64,000 nucleotides of DNA from Oscheius tipulae. Taxonomy: Eukaryota; Nematoda; Chromadorea; Rhabditida; Rhabditidae. The position numbers and the translations under genes are program-made. Below, one piece after another: positions 1 through 12,789 of this stretch; position 1 is the first letter of the stretch; every line of letters starts with the position of its first letter. The notes under the pieces are model-generated. The model did not search any database, had not been told where the DNA came from, and saw only the letters and a list, made by a program, of their open reading frames with translations. Location: the NCBI GenBank assembly GCA_037178975.1, contig JASJZH010000004.1, positions 930,001 through 994,000 on the forward strand. The letters are read 5' to 3'.

Positions 1-2545
1 CTCCTAAGAGCTCCTGTTGCAGTTCCTAAACAATCCCATTAGAACAAGGAACCAAATCTCAAAATTACCTTGCTCTTGTGGTACAGTTCATCAGTTCGGT
101 CTCCAATAAGTTCTGGAACGACTTGACCGTGGACCTTGGTCATATGGTGTTCCATCTGATCCTTTCGGTAGTGCTCAATGGTACATCCGTCAAACTTGCA
201 AAAGAAGCGGAAGATCTGGAATGGGCTTGGATGAGAGAGACAGAGAGACAGGGAGACTAGGAGAAAGTAACAGAGACAGAGAGACACGTACCAGGTAGTC
301 TTTGGCCAAGTGGTAGAAGAGATGCATCTGTCTTGCTCCAGCGGTCACTGGCTTCGTGCAACCCTTGCAGTATCCGACCAATTTCTTCTTACTTAGCCTG
401 GAAACATAGAAGTCTTCCCTCCATCGATCGAACAGTATAGCCCGTCTCATATGTCAACTTTGAAACAAAAAATGCCATCGTCTTCCCTCTGTATTGTAAA
501 CAATGTTTGTCTGTGTGACAAATGAAAAATCCTATCCTATTCTACCATGAACTTACTGAGTAGTAACGTTTTTCCTGTTAGGACTGTCACTGAAGGACGA
601 CTCGGACAGGCCTCCTTTTCCGAAGAGACTGTCGATGATGGACCTGAAAAATATATACTTCCAATATTTTAGTACCTCTAAAAGACTGGGATTTATTCCA
701 AGTTTCAACACTGCCGCTACATTCAAAAACTCACAAATTGCCAGCCAAGTCGAAGGACTGATTGTGATCCTCCTTGAGCTCTCCCTCAATCTCTACCTCT
801 GTCTTATCCCTCTGATAGCTCTTCAACAACGCTATCAGAGGGTCCGTTTCTTCCTCGTGAATCTCCTGACTGTGTCCCCCTGTGGCTGCCTGGGTTATGC
901 TGGCCAGAATGGCATCCGTATTGGCGTTTCCTCCAGTCCGAATCTCAACCTTGGCTGTGGCACCGTCAATCTCGAAGGGAACTCTGGGTGAGGAGGGCTC
1001 TCCGGGCGGAGAATCGGAAGAGGTGGTGGAGTGGGCGGCTGTGGAGGCCTGGAACTGTACATTACACCAGTTTTTGGACTTCTAGGTTAAACACAAATAG
1101 TGAAAACTACTGGTATCCTACCTCTGGCTTTGGTACTCCCAAAGACAAAAACTATAACATATCTATGAAACATTTCAAGTTTCGAACGTTGGCCCTCAAA
1201 TTCTGATAAATGTTGCATCTCAGGGCTAATAGTTGCGACTGTTTTTTTGCTGGCTGCTATTTTTCAAAATTTCCAAGAAAGATAGACGAAATTACTTCTG
1301 TTTTGGACTCGGACAGCTCTACGGAACAAAAGATTTTCAGTGTGAAAGATCAAGAGTGTCTGTTAAACAATAAAAAAGATAAAGGTCTTACCTCGGGACT
1401 CATGGCGCTCTCGTAGTTCTCCTCAACAAAACCAATTTTCTTGCTGACAGTGGCGTAGAGAGACTGATCAAGAAGGTTCTGTAGCTTTCTCTTGGCTTCC
1501 AAATTGTCCACATAGATGTACTGAAAGTTTGAGAGTGACAGACAATAACAGTGACGTGACAATCAGTGACAGAGAAAGAGAAAGAGACTCTTACTTCCTT
1601 AGCACTCTGCTTATGTGCTGCATGAATATGTTCCCTCATCATGGCATCGGAAGCCCTATGAGTCTTGCAATGAGGGCATTTGAACGGCAGCCAGTTGATG
1701 TGCTCCACCTTAATATGAACCTCCATCTCCTCTGCCGATTTCTTCACGAGACCACATTCTTGACATGTCAAGGTCAGAATAGGACTATTGTTTCCTAGAC
1801 AGACTTCTAGAGGCTGAAAATATGGTCTTATGAAACAGAATTGAAGAAATTTTAACAGTATCAGAACTTTCTAGCGAAAATATTTCACTGGATGCTGTTC
1901 CTTGGCTTCCAGTTTCTCTTTGAGTGCTAAAATAACAAAAAATTGACGATAAGTTTATCAGCAGCATCGATAGATGACGTGACAAGAATCTTAGTTCGAT
2001 CTCTGTGACATAACTGATGGTCACATTCCCACGAGTCTCAAACAATTATCCCAGCTAGTTAGGTCGTCCCTCATTGTGAGAGCATGACAATCATGTGGCT
2101 AGTTGTTTGGAAGAGGTCGTTTGATATGAAAGGCTAGAAGACGTTATTTTATAACTTCCCAGTGCTAACCATTGGCCCGAAACATGAAACGTATAAATAT
2201 GTCAACATAAAGTGGAGCGGTAACATCCTACAGTTAGTCACTAACGCAGTAACTGAAACATGAAAAAAATCTCAACACTTCAAAACTGACGTTGATCAGT
2301 ATTTTTCCTCTAACCCCACCATTTATGCTGTAGCTGAATCGCAAAAACCGGAAGTGCTCTTTTCCTCATGGAGATTCCATATGGAACCGAATAGAATGCG
2401 TTTTCTTCATCTTTCATGGGATTGGCTTTTTCTCAATTTTTTACCTTTTATAACCTAGTTGAAGCCGAAAAACCACTCTCCTTCACTCTATCTCTGTGTG
2501 GCACTGTTTGCCTTCATCTCTGGTCCGAATTCTAGCGGGAGAGAA

Positions 2546-2579
<34 letters not shown>

Positions 2580-2660
2580 GGAAAGTAAACAAAAATCTAC
2601 CTTGTTGCTATAGGACTGTGCCACTTTGGCAATGAGCTGTTTTGCCATACGCTCCATCAT
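1..2660 (-). CDS. C2H2 zinc-finger protein, 3' end beyond window
   Basis: Exons read on the minus strand: 2660-2601 (starts MMERMAKQLIAK), 1926-1889, 1813-1595, 1520-1392, 1048-735, 643-557, 397-292, 215-69 and 25-1, where the gene leaves the window. From 1926 onward every junction keeps frame and uses GT donors and (T)TTCAG, TTCCAG or TTTAG acceptors. The 1813-1595 exon holds a CxxC...HxxxxH finger (CQECGLVKK...HIKVEH) and a second one (CPHCKTH...HIHAAH). Exons 397-69 hold CKGCTKPVTAGARQMHLFYH and CKFDGC...HHMTKVH, so at least four fingers. The 1048-735 exon is Ser/Thr- and acid-rich linker. A nucleic-acid-binding role is inferred from the fingers; no orthologue is recognised. The proposed first exon ends in phase 0 while the 1926 exon needs phase 1, so a small exon between them is missing from this model or the start is elsewhere. 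Confidence 0.8.
2535..2578. repeat. (GA)n microsatellite
   Basis: Run of GAGAGA dinucleotides next to the first exon of the zinc-finger gene. A second GA and GACAGAGA-rich tract lies at about 2789-2870. Confidence 0.9.
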
Positions 2661-5600
2661 TGATGGGAAGGAAAGAGGAAGAGATAGCTCCGAAGGCGAT
2701 TGTCCTCAAGGACGTGTGACTATTGGAATCCTGGCGTGGCACGTCTCTGAAGTTTGTCTTCGATAGGATAATATGAGAAATAGAGCTGGGAGAGAGAGAG
2801 AGAGAGAGTTAGAGAGACAGAGGCAGATGAGCAAAGAAACAGAGAGACAAAAAGACAGAGAGACAGAGCTTTTGAAAGTAAAAAAGGATTCCGGAGGTCA
2901 ATTGACCCCACAGTGAATGTGTGTGCGTTGGAACCGTGGTGCGTCTCGGTCGCTCGGGCGCTCTCTGAAGGGCTGTCGGGTCGATCGATTGAATCTCACA
3001 GAGGGAGAGGAGAGGGCAAGAGGGGGCGACGGCTGCCTCTCTGTGAAGGCTACCCCGACGCGCGGAATCGGCCGCCACAGCAATGATGATGGAGGTCACT
3101 GGACGCAAGAGAGAGATAGGACACTGGTGGAGAGGAAAGGGGGGAAGAGTTTTAGAGGACGTGGCGGCCGATGTGCAGGTGGCCTTTTCCTCTTTCGAGG
3201 CTGGATCGGGACAGGACACAGGAACACTGAGACATGGAGGCAGAGAGACAGAAACAGTAGCAAAGGCGGATGAGCCTTTTGGAATACTGTTTCACGAAAA
3301 AGATTAAAAAAAAAAGCTAACTGTGTTACAAAGTGACTTATTGCGCGCGACTTAAAATACTCTGAATCAGGGGTCACTGTGAACTTTTCGACAAGAGTCG
3401 AAGGCTCTTTGGACGGCCTCTGGACCAAAAACTATGTTTCAAAGTTGCAATAACAGGGCAATGTTTTGCTTATGTTCAGGGGCAAATTATGAATGAATAC
3501 CTTTTATGTTTCACAAATACTATACAAGACCTGATTGATACAAAAATTCAGTAGTTACTGGAAACTCCTTCTAGTATGAAAAAGTGAGTAGCTACTATAA
3601 ATTTTTCGTGTTTCATCCTCAAGATATGAAGAAGACTGGTCAGCTTACTACAGCCGTAAAAATGCTGAAGGAAAGGGATTTTGCTTCAAGCCAAACCTAT
3701 AAGGAACGATTAGGGAAAATGCTGATCGGAACAGCGAATTTTTTTGTCTTTTTTCCGAGCTTTGGAGATTTTTGCCACTTTTGAACTGGAAAGTTTTCAG
3801 GAAAAAAACTTCGGTGTGTATGATAAATTTTTGCTTCACGAAAGGAGTAAAAAATCCAATAGGGTGGTAGAACATTGAGCTACTTGTGTGACTACTAGCA
3901 AATTCTAGTTTTCGAAATGTTTCACAGTTTGGTCAAATGAAGCCCACATCTTTTTGTACCGTTCCCGATATCGAAAAGGTAGTGAAAGATATAGAAGTCG
4001 AGGCCAAGAGAGACAGAGAGATGGAAGTCAGATACCGCCACTTTCTGGCGGGAACGCACTGTGGTTCTCTGTGTCCGAACCCGACCCCTGACGCGCGAAA
4101 GCACGATGAATTGGGAGACGCGCTCGGAAATGGCCTTCATCGAACGAGAGAGAGAGACAGCGCGTCACAGACAGAAATAAGGGACTTACTTTGGGGGAAG
4201 GTTACGAAAGAGAAGATTGTTGTGGTTTTGACGGCACTGTCTCTGGCTCTCTGCCTTCATGTCACTATGTCTCACTGTCTCTAGCTTTGTGGAAACCTTA
4301 TTGAATCATTAAAAACTAACAGTATAAGTACTGTTAATAAGATATTTCGAACGAGACTTTTTTGTCCAGATAAAACTTCTTTCTTGTGAGCTATTCCTTT
4401 GTATATTGATCGGTTTTCCATATAAGATATGAATCAATCGTGAAACATTTTTCAAAAACAGGTATCAAAAAGTTGGAAATTGGCAAGAATTTGGGCTTTT
4501 TCAGTTAATGTCTAAGGAATGCCTACGGCTTTTCCGAAATAGACAAATATTAGATAAGATGCATTTTTGAAAATGAAGTTCCTAACATAAGAGTCATCCA
4601 CTGAGACCGTACTTAGTAAAGAGAACTGCTGAAACAATGGCACTTTGAGAATTATTGGAAGTTTTTGATACTAAAGCCGCAACACGGACTAGCAGAAATG
4701 GAGTGTTGTGGTTTTGACAATAGTTGGAACCGAAAGTGAAGTGTACGCATTTTCTTCAAAAATGAGCTTATAAACATTGTTAGTGAAAGATTTAGAAATA
4801 CATAGTTGTAGACCGTGAGATTACCAAAGTTACCAGTGATAGGCAGTATGAGGGTACCTAGTGAAACTTCTTATAAAAAGATTCCAAACAAAATCAAGAA
4901 GTATTTCAGAGCGAGGGATATGAGCAGGCAGTGAAACATTTTAGAGAATGCGTTTCTCGCTGCGCAGTATTGTTTACTATGTAACGAAGCTATGACCAAA
5001 TAGTGAAACATTTTTTCGCTGAAGTTTAGCTATTTTTGAAAGTTGTTAGCACATTTACTTTGATCGTTTTTTTTATTTCCGTTATCTGCCGGTACGAGTA
5101 CCGTTTGACCCAAAGCAAACGAGGGTTGATAGAAACAGTTTTGAATAAAAAATTTTGTTGGTGCTCGTACAGGATCTCAGCATCCGCCTTGTCGTGGAAG
5201 TATTATCGTTCATAACCTAACGAAGCTATGAACAAACAGTGAAACATTTAGTGGCTGAAGTTTAGAAGCTCTAAAAGTTTTCACCATTTACTTTGAGCAT
5301 TTTTTGATTTTTGGTTGGAGATGAACTGTACCGTTTGACCCAAAACAGACGGTATAAGTGAAGGTAGTGAAACATTTTTTTTTAAAGTTGCAGCACTGAG
5401 AGTCACAGTTATTGAACTGAGTATAGGGAACTGGTGAAACATTAGCAATGTAAAAATATTGAACATCGGAAAAAAGTAAATATTTTCTACTACAACAGTA
5501 TAAGAGCAAACAGTGAAACATGACCAATCTCGATGAGATGACTAATCGCATCCCAAAAAAATCGATGATTGCAAAAGCGTTCAAGAATCTAGCGAGCTTG

Positions 5601-7091
5601 AAGGAAAGGGTCGTATCACTATTAGTACAAGAATACCGTGCTATTTAGGGAGGGGGTCAAGGGATGGAACGCATCAAGGTTGAAGAAGGCACAAACTGCT
5701 GAAAATGTACCATAGATAGTATCATCTTCCTACCAATAATTTGAAAGACGGAGATTTTGTTTCAAGGAAGCCATAAATATCAGAGTTTGAAAGCCAAGAA
5801 TGAGGTATCAAAAAAAAAACTTCTTGACTAATCTCTTGTTCAACTTATGTGGTACCGTCACCAATATGTTTCACAAAGGCTGTATAACGGAAAGCCAGGA
5901 AAAGAATGGGTTGTTATCCTATTCAACAACTTTTGTCTGTTTTGCTTCATTCTTCTGTTTTCTGGAATGTTCAGAGATTTCTAGCTTCAACGAGATCATA
6001 AATAGAGAAGCTTTGAAATTGCTAACAGTTATCGTCCTGTTCTTTATCCATCGTCCACGACAAACTTTCTGGAACTTTGTTCAATTCGAAGTCTTTTTTT
6101 TTTTGTTTAACTGAATGAGTATATAGAAGAAGTACTGGAGCTTGCACTGTTTTCTCTTTATAGGTACTCCAAAATATAATATTTCGATTCTGAGCAGCAG
6201 CACAAGGATTTGAGAAATATTCTATTTTCACTGCGCCTACAAGTTGGAATGAATTGTAAGAAATTCAGTGCTCTAATTTGCTGTTCAAAACAAACTTTTC
6301 CTTTGGTCTCACAGGCCCTACAAACCTTGTGAATGAGATTTGACCCCCCTGAAACCAAGAAAAAAACGGAGATCCTAGAGGAGGACCAGAGACAGGGAGG
6401 CAGCTGACGCGCGTCGTAGGAGGAGGAGAGTCTCTTTCTTATGGCGCTACACAGACAGCCCCCCGAGACTGGGGAGAACATTCGGGGGTATTCAATCGAC
6501 GCGGTCGCACGATCGTGTAGAGAAAGAGAAAAGAGGACATAGATTGATATCATTTCTGCGTAAGCAGATGGATTCGTCTGTACACCGAAAATGAAGAGGG
6601 GGGAGTCCCCTGCGTTAGCGCCGTCCGCACGCTTGGTGTATTGTTAAGAGGCATCGCCGCCGCCATATGTGTCTCGGGTTCGTTTCCGCGCCGAAGCAAA
6701 TTGGTTTGAGATCAGTAAGGTGTCATTTTGTAGAGAACGATGAGCTGAGTATAAATATGAAATAACAAAAGCGAAAAATTGGCATTTCTATCGGTTTGAG
6801 GTCATTAAATTACAGAGTTAGAGCTTGTTAGTCAGTTTTTTGGACCAGACCCATACTCAAGAGTAAGGAGCTGGTAGAAATGGAGTATTTAGAGGCGGGG
6901 AACATTTCAAAGTTGATATTTTACGAGCTGCACGAAGCGAACCAAAATCAAAGAATCAATTCGTGCAAACTATACACTAACTTTGAAACATTTTATGGTA
7001 CAAATTGGTAGGAATGTTAAAAAGGCTTGGAATGAAACAGTAAATGAAAAATTGAAAACTGAGACACCTTGAAAGTCATGCTTATTTTCAG
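2661..7091. other. Non-coding interval between zinc-finger gene and cho-1
   Basis: No exon chain with conserved protein content was found on either strand. At 2900-3280 and 6370-6680 there are GC-richer patches rich in GAGACAG and CGCGTC words that could be promoter or 5' UTR sequence. From 3300 to 6350 the DNA is AT-rich, with repeated GTGAAACAT words and one duplicated block (separate entry). Open frames here are short and use no recognisable domain. Confidence 0.6.
4981..5350. repeat. Diverged direct duplication of a ~140-bp block
   Basis: Copy 1 (4981-5120) starts TAACGAAGCTATGA and ends CCGTTTGACCCAAA; copy 2 (5217-5350) has the same ends and the same internal order: AGTGAAACATTT, GCTGAAGTTTAG, CATTTACTTTGA, CCGTTTGACCCAAA. 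The copies are about 100 bp apart and differ by substitutions and small indels. No coding potential. Confidence 0.75.
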
Positions 7092-10000
7092 ATAAAGTAT
7101 GGTCAACGAGTCGGCGGTCTCATGTTCATCCCGGCCCTTCTGGGAGAGGTCTTCTGGAGCGCGGCTATCCTGTCAGCTTTGGGTAACCTTTTTGCATACA
7201 TTGTCGAAAGCCGAGGACTATTTACACACATCACTTTGTGCCGGTCATAATCAATGTATGTGTCACCCTAGTATCTTCAAAAGTTTCTGGCAGTCTATAT
7301 CCTTCTGATGAAACACAAAAACAATTCTTTCTGTTTTGGTTCGGTTTCTGTAAAGTTTGATTTGCTCCAACTCATTTGGACAACTTTTTTTAGTTTATCA
7401 CTCCTATTGACTGCTTCAAAGTACTCCAACACTATCATCTAATCTTGAAAAACAAACCGTCAAATTGTGAGCTTGGCCATTAACGATTATTATAAGTGAA
7501 TCGATACGTTTTATGGGACTGTACACGACTGCAATGAAGCACAACTCTAGTTTGTTATAGCAACTTTGTAAAACACCAAATCTCTGCAAAAGTAACCTTT
7601 GGAATACTTTTTTGGACATTACTTTTCGTCTCCTATGCACACATGCCCTTGAGCATATGTTTCAGTGACAGAGACAGGCTAACAAGGGGACAGACAAGAG
7701 ATGAGCAGGACAGGAAAACGCGGGAGGCGCCATTTTGACATTCTGTACGCATCAACTCTTAGAGCTACTTATTGAAATTACGTAAGCAGTTCCAGCATCT
7801 ATTAACTATATGCAGGCTGCATGCTTTACGGGTTGGTGCGCAGGCAAAGTCAAAATGGCGCCTCCCGCGTTTTCCCGTCGTGCACATTTCAAGAAGAACA
7901 GGTTGCAGCTTTTACCTTTCTGTTGAAATACAAACAGTCTCCTGACTGTTTTGATGAAATTGAACTGTATGCAAAAAACATACAAGTTTCTTGGACAAGT
8001 CTGTCTCTGTTTGACGACTTTTCTTCCAGGAGCCACCCTCTCTGTCATTCTCCAAATCGACATGAACATCTCCGTCATCATTTCGGCTCTCATTGCCGTC
8101 TTCTACACCTTTTCTGGAGGATTGTATGCCGTGGCTTATACAGACGTGGTACAACTTTTCTGCATCTTCATTGGATTGGTCAGTTTTGTATCCATCAGCA
8201 ATTGACTTTTTCTAGAAACGTTAGCTTTTATAGAATGTCTAAGTACAAAACTTTTCAGTGGGTCTGCGTGCCAGCAGCTCTTCTACAGAACAAGACTGCG
8301 GATATTTCGAGGAATGCTGCTGATTGGATTGGTGAGTTTTTGTGCCAATTCTCGCAGAAATCCTCAGATTGTCGAGACAGGACGGCAGAGAACTTTTTCC
8401 TGCCGACATAGTACGGTAGATGACAAAAATGATGAATTGTCTAACGAGACAATACGGGGGTGAAATCTCCTGTCAGGGAGTAGGGGGATGGTAAAAACTT
8501 GTAATCTACCGATACCGTACGGGAGTTAAATCTTGGAGCCGGGAGATCTTATCGAGATGGGGAAAACTTCTTCTGTCTGCAGAGAGTACGGAGGAACCTG
8601 AAAACCTTTCGTCTACTGATACCGTACGGGGAACAATTTGTTTGGCTACTGAGACAGTACGGGAAACAACAAGTCCCCTTTTAGGAACCATCGGTGGCTG
8701 GAAAGAGACCTGGCTCTGGATTGACTGCATGCTTCTGCTCATTTGTGGGGGTATCCCCTGGCAGGTCTACTTCCAGCGTGTCCTCTCCTCAAAAACGTCT
8801 GCTGGAGCCCAAAAATTGTCATTTGTTGCCGGTGTCGGCTGCATAATGATGGCAATACCCCCGGCCCTGATTGGAGCTATCGCCAAAAATACAGGTTTGT
8901 CTTTTCGGGTCCTAGAAGTGATTTTCGGGCATTTCGATGTTCTGCAAAGTCGTAGCTCTTGGTCTGAGGTACAATTTTGCAGAACATCAAAAAGTCTAAT
9001 AATCAGCTAAATGGAGCCGAATGCGTGAGAAGACAAAACATTTTGGTTCAGACTGGACCCTCACTGACTACTCTCCATGGAACAATGGGACAAAAGTTCA
9101 GTCGATTCCAGCAGACAAGCGGAGTATGGTTGTTCCGATTGTGTTTCAATATTTGACACCCAAATGGGTCTCTTTCATTGGTAGGTTTCGGGATTTTGAA
9201 CTAAGAGAGGCGAGAAGGCGTAAAAGTGGAAAAAGAGTAATATGAACAAATTGAACCCACAAAAGTGAGGTACCTTGTTATGTTTTATTCATCATACATA
9301 AACCGCAGAATATCGCAAAAAAACAGCAAATAAATGTTTCTCCGCCCAGTTACTATAAAACGGTGAAATATAAAGGTTTTTTTTGATAAACAGAAAATAT
9401 GACTGTTTTTGTATTGTTCCAAATAGGACTTTTCCAGGTGACAGCTGCAGCCAAGTGAAATTACGGGCTATAAAAATTTGTTGAAACTCAAAAAGGACAG
9501 CGGTATTGGAAAGGGACAACCCTTTTTATCATGTTCAATGGACAAAAGAGAACATGACCTCGAGAAAAATTCAATCCTTCCTTCCGTCAACTAAAACAAA
9601 AAAATAAAACATAAGTGAGGCCTGGCGGAGCGACCCAGTGTACTCTTTCGAACTGTTTGGCTCTCTTCTAAGCTCTTAGTCTCTTCTCTTTTGTATTGCT
9701 ATAACGACCCATGATGAAAGCATAGTTATTTCTCTTTTCCCAAATATATCCAAACGATGAAACAGACATAGAAATGCGTTGACAGATAAACAACAGCACT
9801 CTGGATCACTCTGCCAACAAATTTACATGTGACTTTTCTGGAAAATTTCCTTAAAGCTAATAGAATTGGAGGTATTCTTCGCTTATACTAACTCGTTGAA
9901 ACAATACATTTCGAAAACGTTTTTTCTTCGTCACCAGAATGGAGAAAAATCTCTTATTTTGTCCAGTTGTAACAAAAAAATGAAATCTAAAAAGTTGTAA

Positions 10001-12638
10001 TGAAAAAAAAGATCATTTCCAGCTACTATTCCCTCTGTCAACAAACTTTTTTTTTCGATTGTAATCGCAATTTTTTTTTTTACAACAAACACACATGAGC
10101 CAATTGCTCAATTTTGAAGCAAAAAAAACTGTTGCTTTCTAATTTTTGAGCTTTTGTTTCAAACCTACTACAAAACTGAATTTTTTCCTCCGAAAGCCTA
10201 TACTTTTGCAGGCCTCGGTGCTGTCTCCGCTGCCGTTATGTCTTCAGCTGACTCCTCCGTCCTCTCAGCAGCCTCCATGTTCGCTCACAACATTTGGAAA
10301 CTGACCATCAGGCCACATGTGAGTACCTTTTGTGTTTCATCGTATGTTTTAATGCAGAGGAATAGTGACAAATTCGATAAACGAATGACATATGGGTAAC
10401 AGTAAAAAACCTTTCAGGCCTCGGAGAGCGAAGTGATCATCGTGATGAGAGTGGCCATTGTACTTGTCGGCATCATGGCCACGGTAATGGCTCTGACTAT
10501 TCAGAGCATCTATGGATTATGGTGGGTTTTGGTCACTTTCAATGGGTGAAACAATACTGAGCTAGAGAATCTTGATATCAGAGCAGTTTTATTGATTTTA
10601 GAAGGGTACACTCTACCACATCGTTCATTAAATGTTCTCATTTTTGTAGTAATTTTGAAACAAAAAAGATCGGTAACAATGAACAAGGAAAAAGATTCTC
10701 AGCATCTATGGGCTATGGTCGGATTACTTCCATTATAGAAGTCGAGAAGCAACCGAGGCAAGTTAGTTCAGCTCGAAAAGAGGGTTTGATTGATCTAGTT
10801 ATAAATGCCCAAATTGTGTGTCTATCTGGGCAAACTTGCTTTTGGAAGAGTCTGGCCCAACTGGAACGCCTTTTTTTTGCATTCTTACACATTTGTAGTA
10901 ACTTCGAAACATGAAAGAACAGAAAAGTGAACGACTCACCCGGACGGACTGAACAGAAGAGCCTTGTAACTTTTTGAAGATTGAGAACTCGCTAGCTATC
11001 TGTAGGTGAAACCGTAAGGTTCTTATTCGGGCAGTGTTTCAAAGTACCTAGCCTTCTTCTTTTTTTTGGATTCTGGAGGACACGAAAAATTCTACTAGCT
11101 TTTCCACTTTTATAGAGTGAAACAAGAAAGGATTTTTCAAATTAGTAAGAGAACGTGAAAGAACGGGGGATCAGTTGCTAATAAACGTCCCATTTATAAC
11201 TACAAATTGGAACCAAAATCTTTACATAGTTTTCAGGTACCTATGTGCCGACCTGGTTTACGTCATCCTCTTCCCCCAGTTGATTTGTGTAGTCTACATG
11301 AAGGATAGCAATACTTATGGGTCTCTGGCAGGATACGGGGTGGGTTTTTATGATTTTTTGATCCGATGTTTTTACTATATAGTGAGGAAATACGTTTAAT
11401 TTGATGATAACAAACAGCTGAAACATTTTGTGTTTATCCACAATACAAATTTTGATTCCGGAAAATCTTTGACTGTTACTATAAGAGTTGTACAAAGGAA
11501 CTTCTGCAATGGCTTTGGTGGTCAGGATTGCTAAAAATTGCCACAAGTTGTTTTCATGGCAACGTTTGAGATCGAATGGCTAGTACAAACTACAGTTTTT
11601 ACGAAATTTCGAGAAATGCCCACTGTAGCCATGAGATAGAACGGCCTCTGCTTTGGTCCTTCGTTTCTAGTACAGCACTAAATTCAAATTTTAGTAGTCG
11701 AGTATAGAGATTCAGTAAATAGACTATAAAAACGGGGTAGATAGCGAAGCACGAAAACTTTCAAGTAAAAATATGACAACTCGTTACACTTCGGTTATTG
11801 CGGAAAGACAGAAGGGCCTTTGTACACCACGATTATTTCCTGCTGGTAACCACCTTGAAACAAGCTTGTAAGCTGAAAAGTTGCGAGGAACTCAGAACTT
11901 TCCGGTGTTTCTATTTAAAATATGGCAATATAGCATCCTTCCATTTTTTTTGTTTCACTGTAACTATGAGATTGGTACAAAAGCCTTGAGAAACTTCCTT
12001 TGTGAGATAGGCTTTACATAAAAAACGTTGTATGGTTTACTAAAAATGTGTTCAGATTGGTCTTCTTCTTCGTCTTTCCGGAGGCGAGCCTCTGCTCAAC
12101 TTTCCCGCATTTGTACACTTCCCAATGTACGAGGACGGGGTACAGTACTTTCCCTTCAGGACCACAGCCATGCTATCGACGCTGGCCACGTTATGGTGAG
12201 GTTTTGTCTCCCTGTCTATCTGTCTCACTGTCCCTCTATCTCTCTGTCCTGTATCTGTCTCTGTTTTTGTTTCTCTGCCTATAAAAACCATGTTCAGGTC
12301 AGTTTCAAAACTTAGCCGGTGGCTCTTCCTCTCTGGTCGTCTTTCAAACGAATGGGATTTCCTCGGCTGTGTGGTTAATATAGGCTCCGAGAGGATTCCG
12401 CTGCCGTCTGATGTCTCCTTCAATGTCAGCTCGGAGACGTTGGCTCTGACTGGGAAAGTGGGTCTTTTGTCTTTTTTGATTTGATTGGAGTAGCATCAGG
12501 AGTCCAGAAAAACTCTTGGATACTTGAGAGATCAGCGAAACAACAAGCTTTTAGACCAACCCGGCCCCGAACTACTCCGAGACGTCTTCACTTCAGCCCT
12601 ACTCGAACGACCAGAACTATTCCTCCACCCGACAATAA
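7092..12638 (+). CDS. cho-1: High-affinity choline transporter, 5' exons not found
   Basis: Sodium/solute symporter family (SLC5A7/CHT type), which takes choline back into cholinergic terminals for acetylcholine synthesis. Exons: 7092-7182, 8030-8178, 8259-8331, 8685-8894, 9052-9180, 10212-10318, 10418-10521, 11237-11339, 12056-12195, 12298-12457, 12555-12638 (TAA). All phases agree. Family landmarks seen include [75 protein letters not shown] and [16 protein letters not shown]. The tail ending [14 protein letters not shown] matches the hydrophilic C-terminus expected of CHO-1. The first visible residue lies after the third membrane segment: roughly 120 N-terminal residues that carry the first helices are absent from the 4.4 kb upstream. 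Introns hold dispersed repeats. Confidence 0.93.
8506..8663. repeat. Short diverged repeats in cho-1 intron 3
   Basis: The words CTACCGATACCGTACGGG (8506), CTACTGATACCGTACGGG (8613) and CTACTGAGACAGTACGGG (8646) recur in one intron, separated by similar AT-rich spacers, suggesting a decayed tandem array. Confidence 0.6.
8936..8989. repeat. Foldback element of the TTCTGCAAAGTTGTAG family
   Basis: Inverted arms GATGTTCTGCAAAGTCGTA and TACAATTTTGCAGAACATC around a 14-bp loop, in cho-1 intron 4. Related copies lie at 16728-16816, 47253-47403 and 49085-49187 in this window. Confidence 0.75.
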
Positions 12639-12789
12639 TGATTTCATGTTTTCCCTAGATTTTCAACTACTTCTGATCTCGCTAGACTTTCCTTTTGTGA
12701 CCGACTACGGTAAAGCCAAAAAATGAGCAGAAACGAGTAGATAACATAAAAAGAATGGATTTTATTATGTTTCAAATAAATACGTGGCA

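Noticed and set aside
3096-3428. Open frames on both strands at 2809-3428
   Set aside because: GC-rich, GACAGAG-derived composition, no domain and no supported splice partners.
12458-12726. Alternative cho-1 C-termini reading through the donor at 12458 or from an acceptor near 12500
   Set aside because: Only the TTTTAG acceptor at 12554 gives the conserved [18 protein letters not shown] tail in phase.
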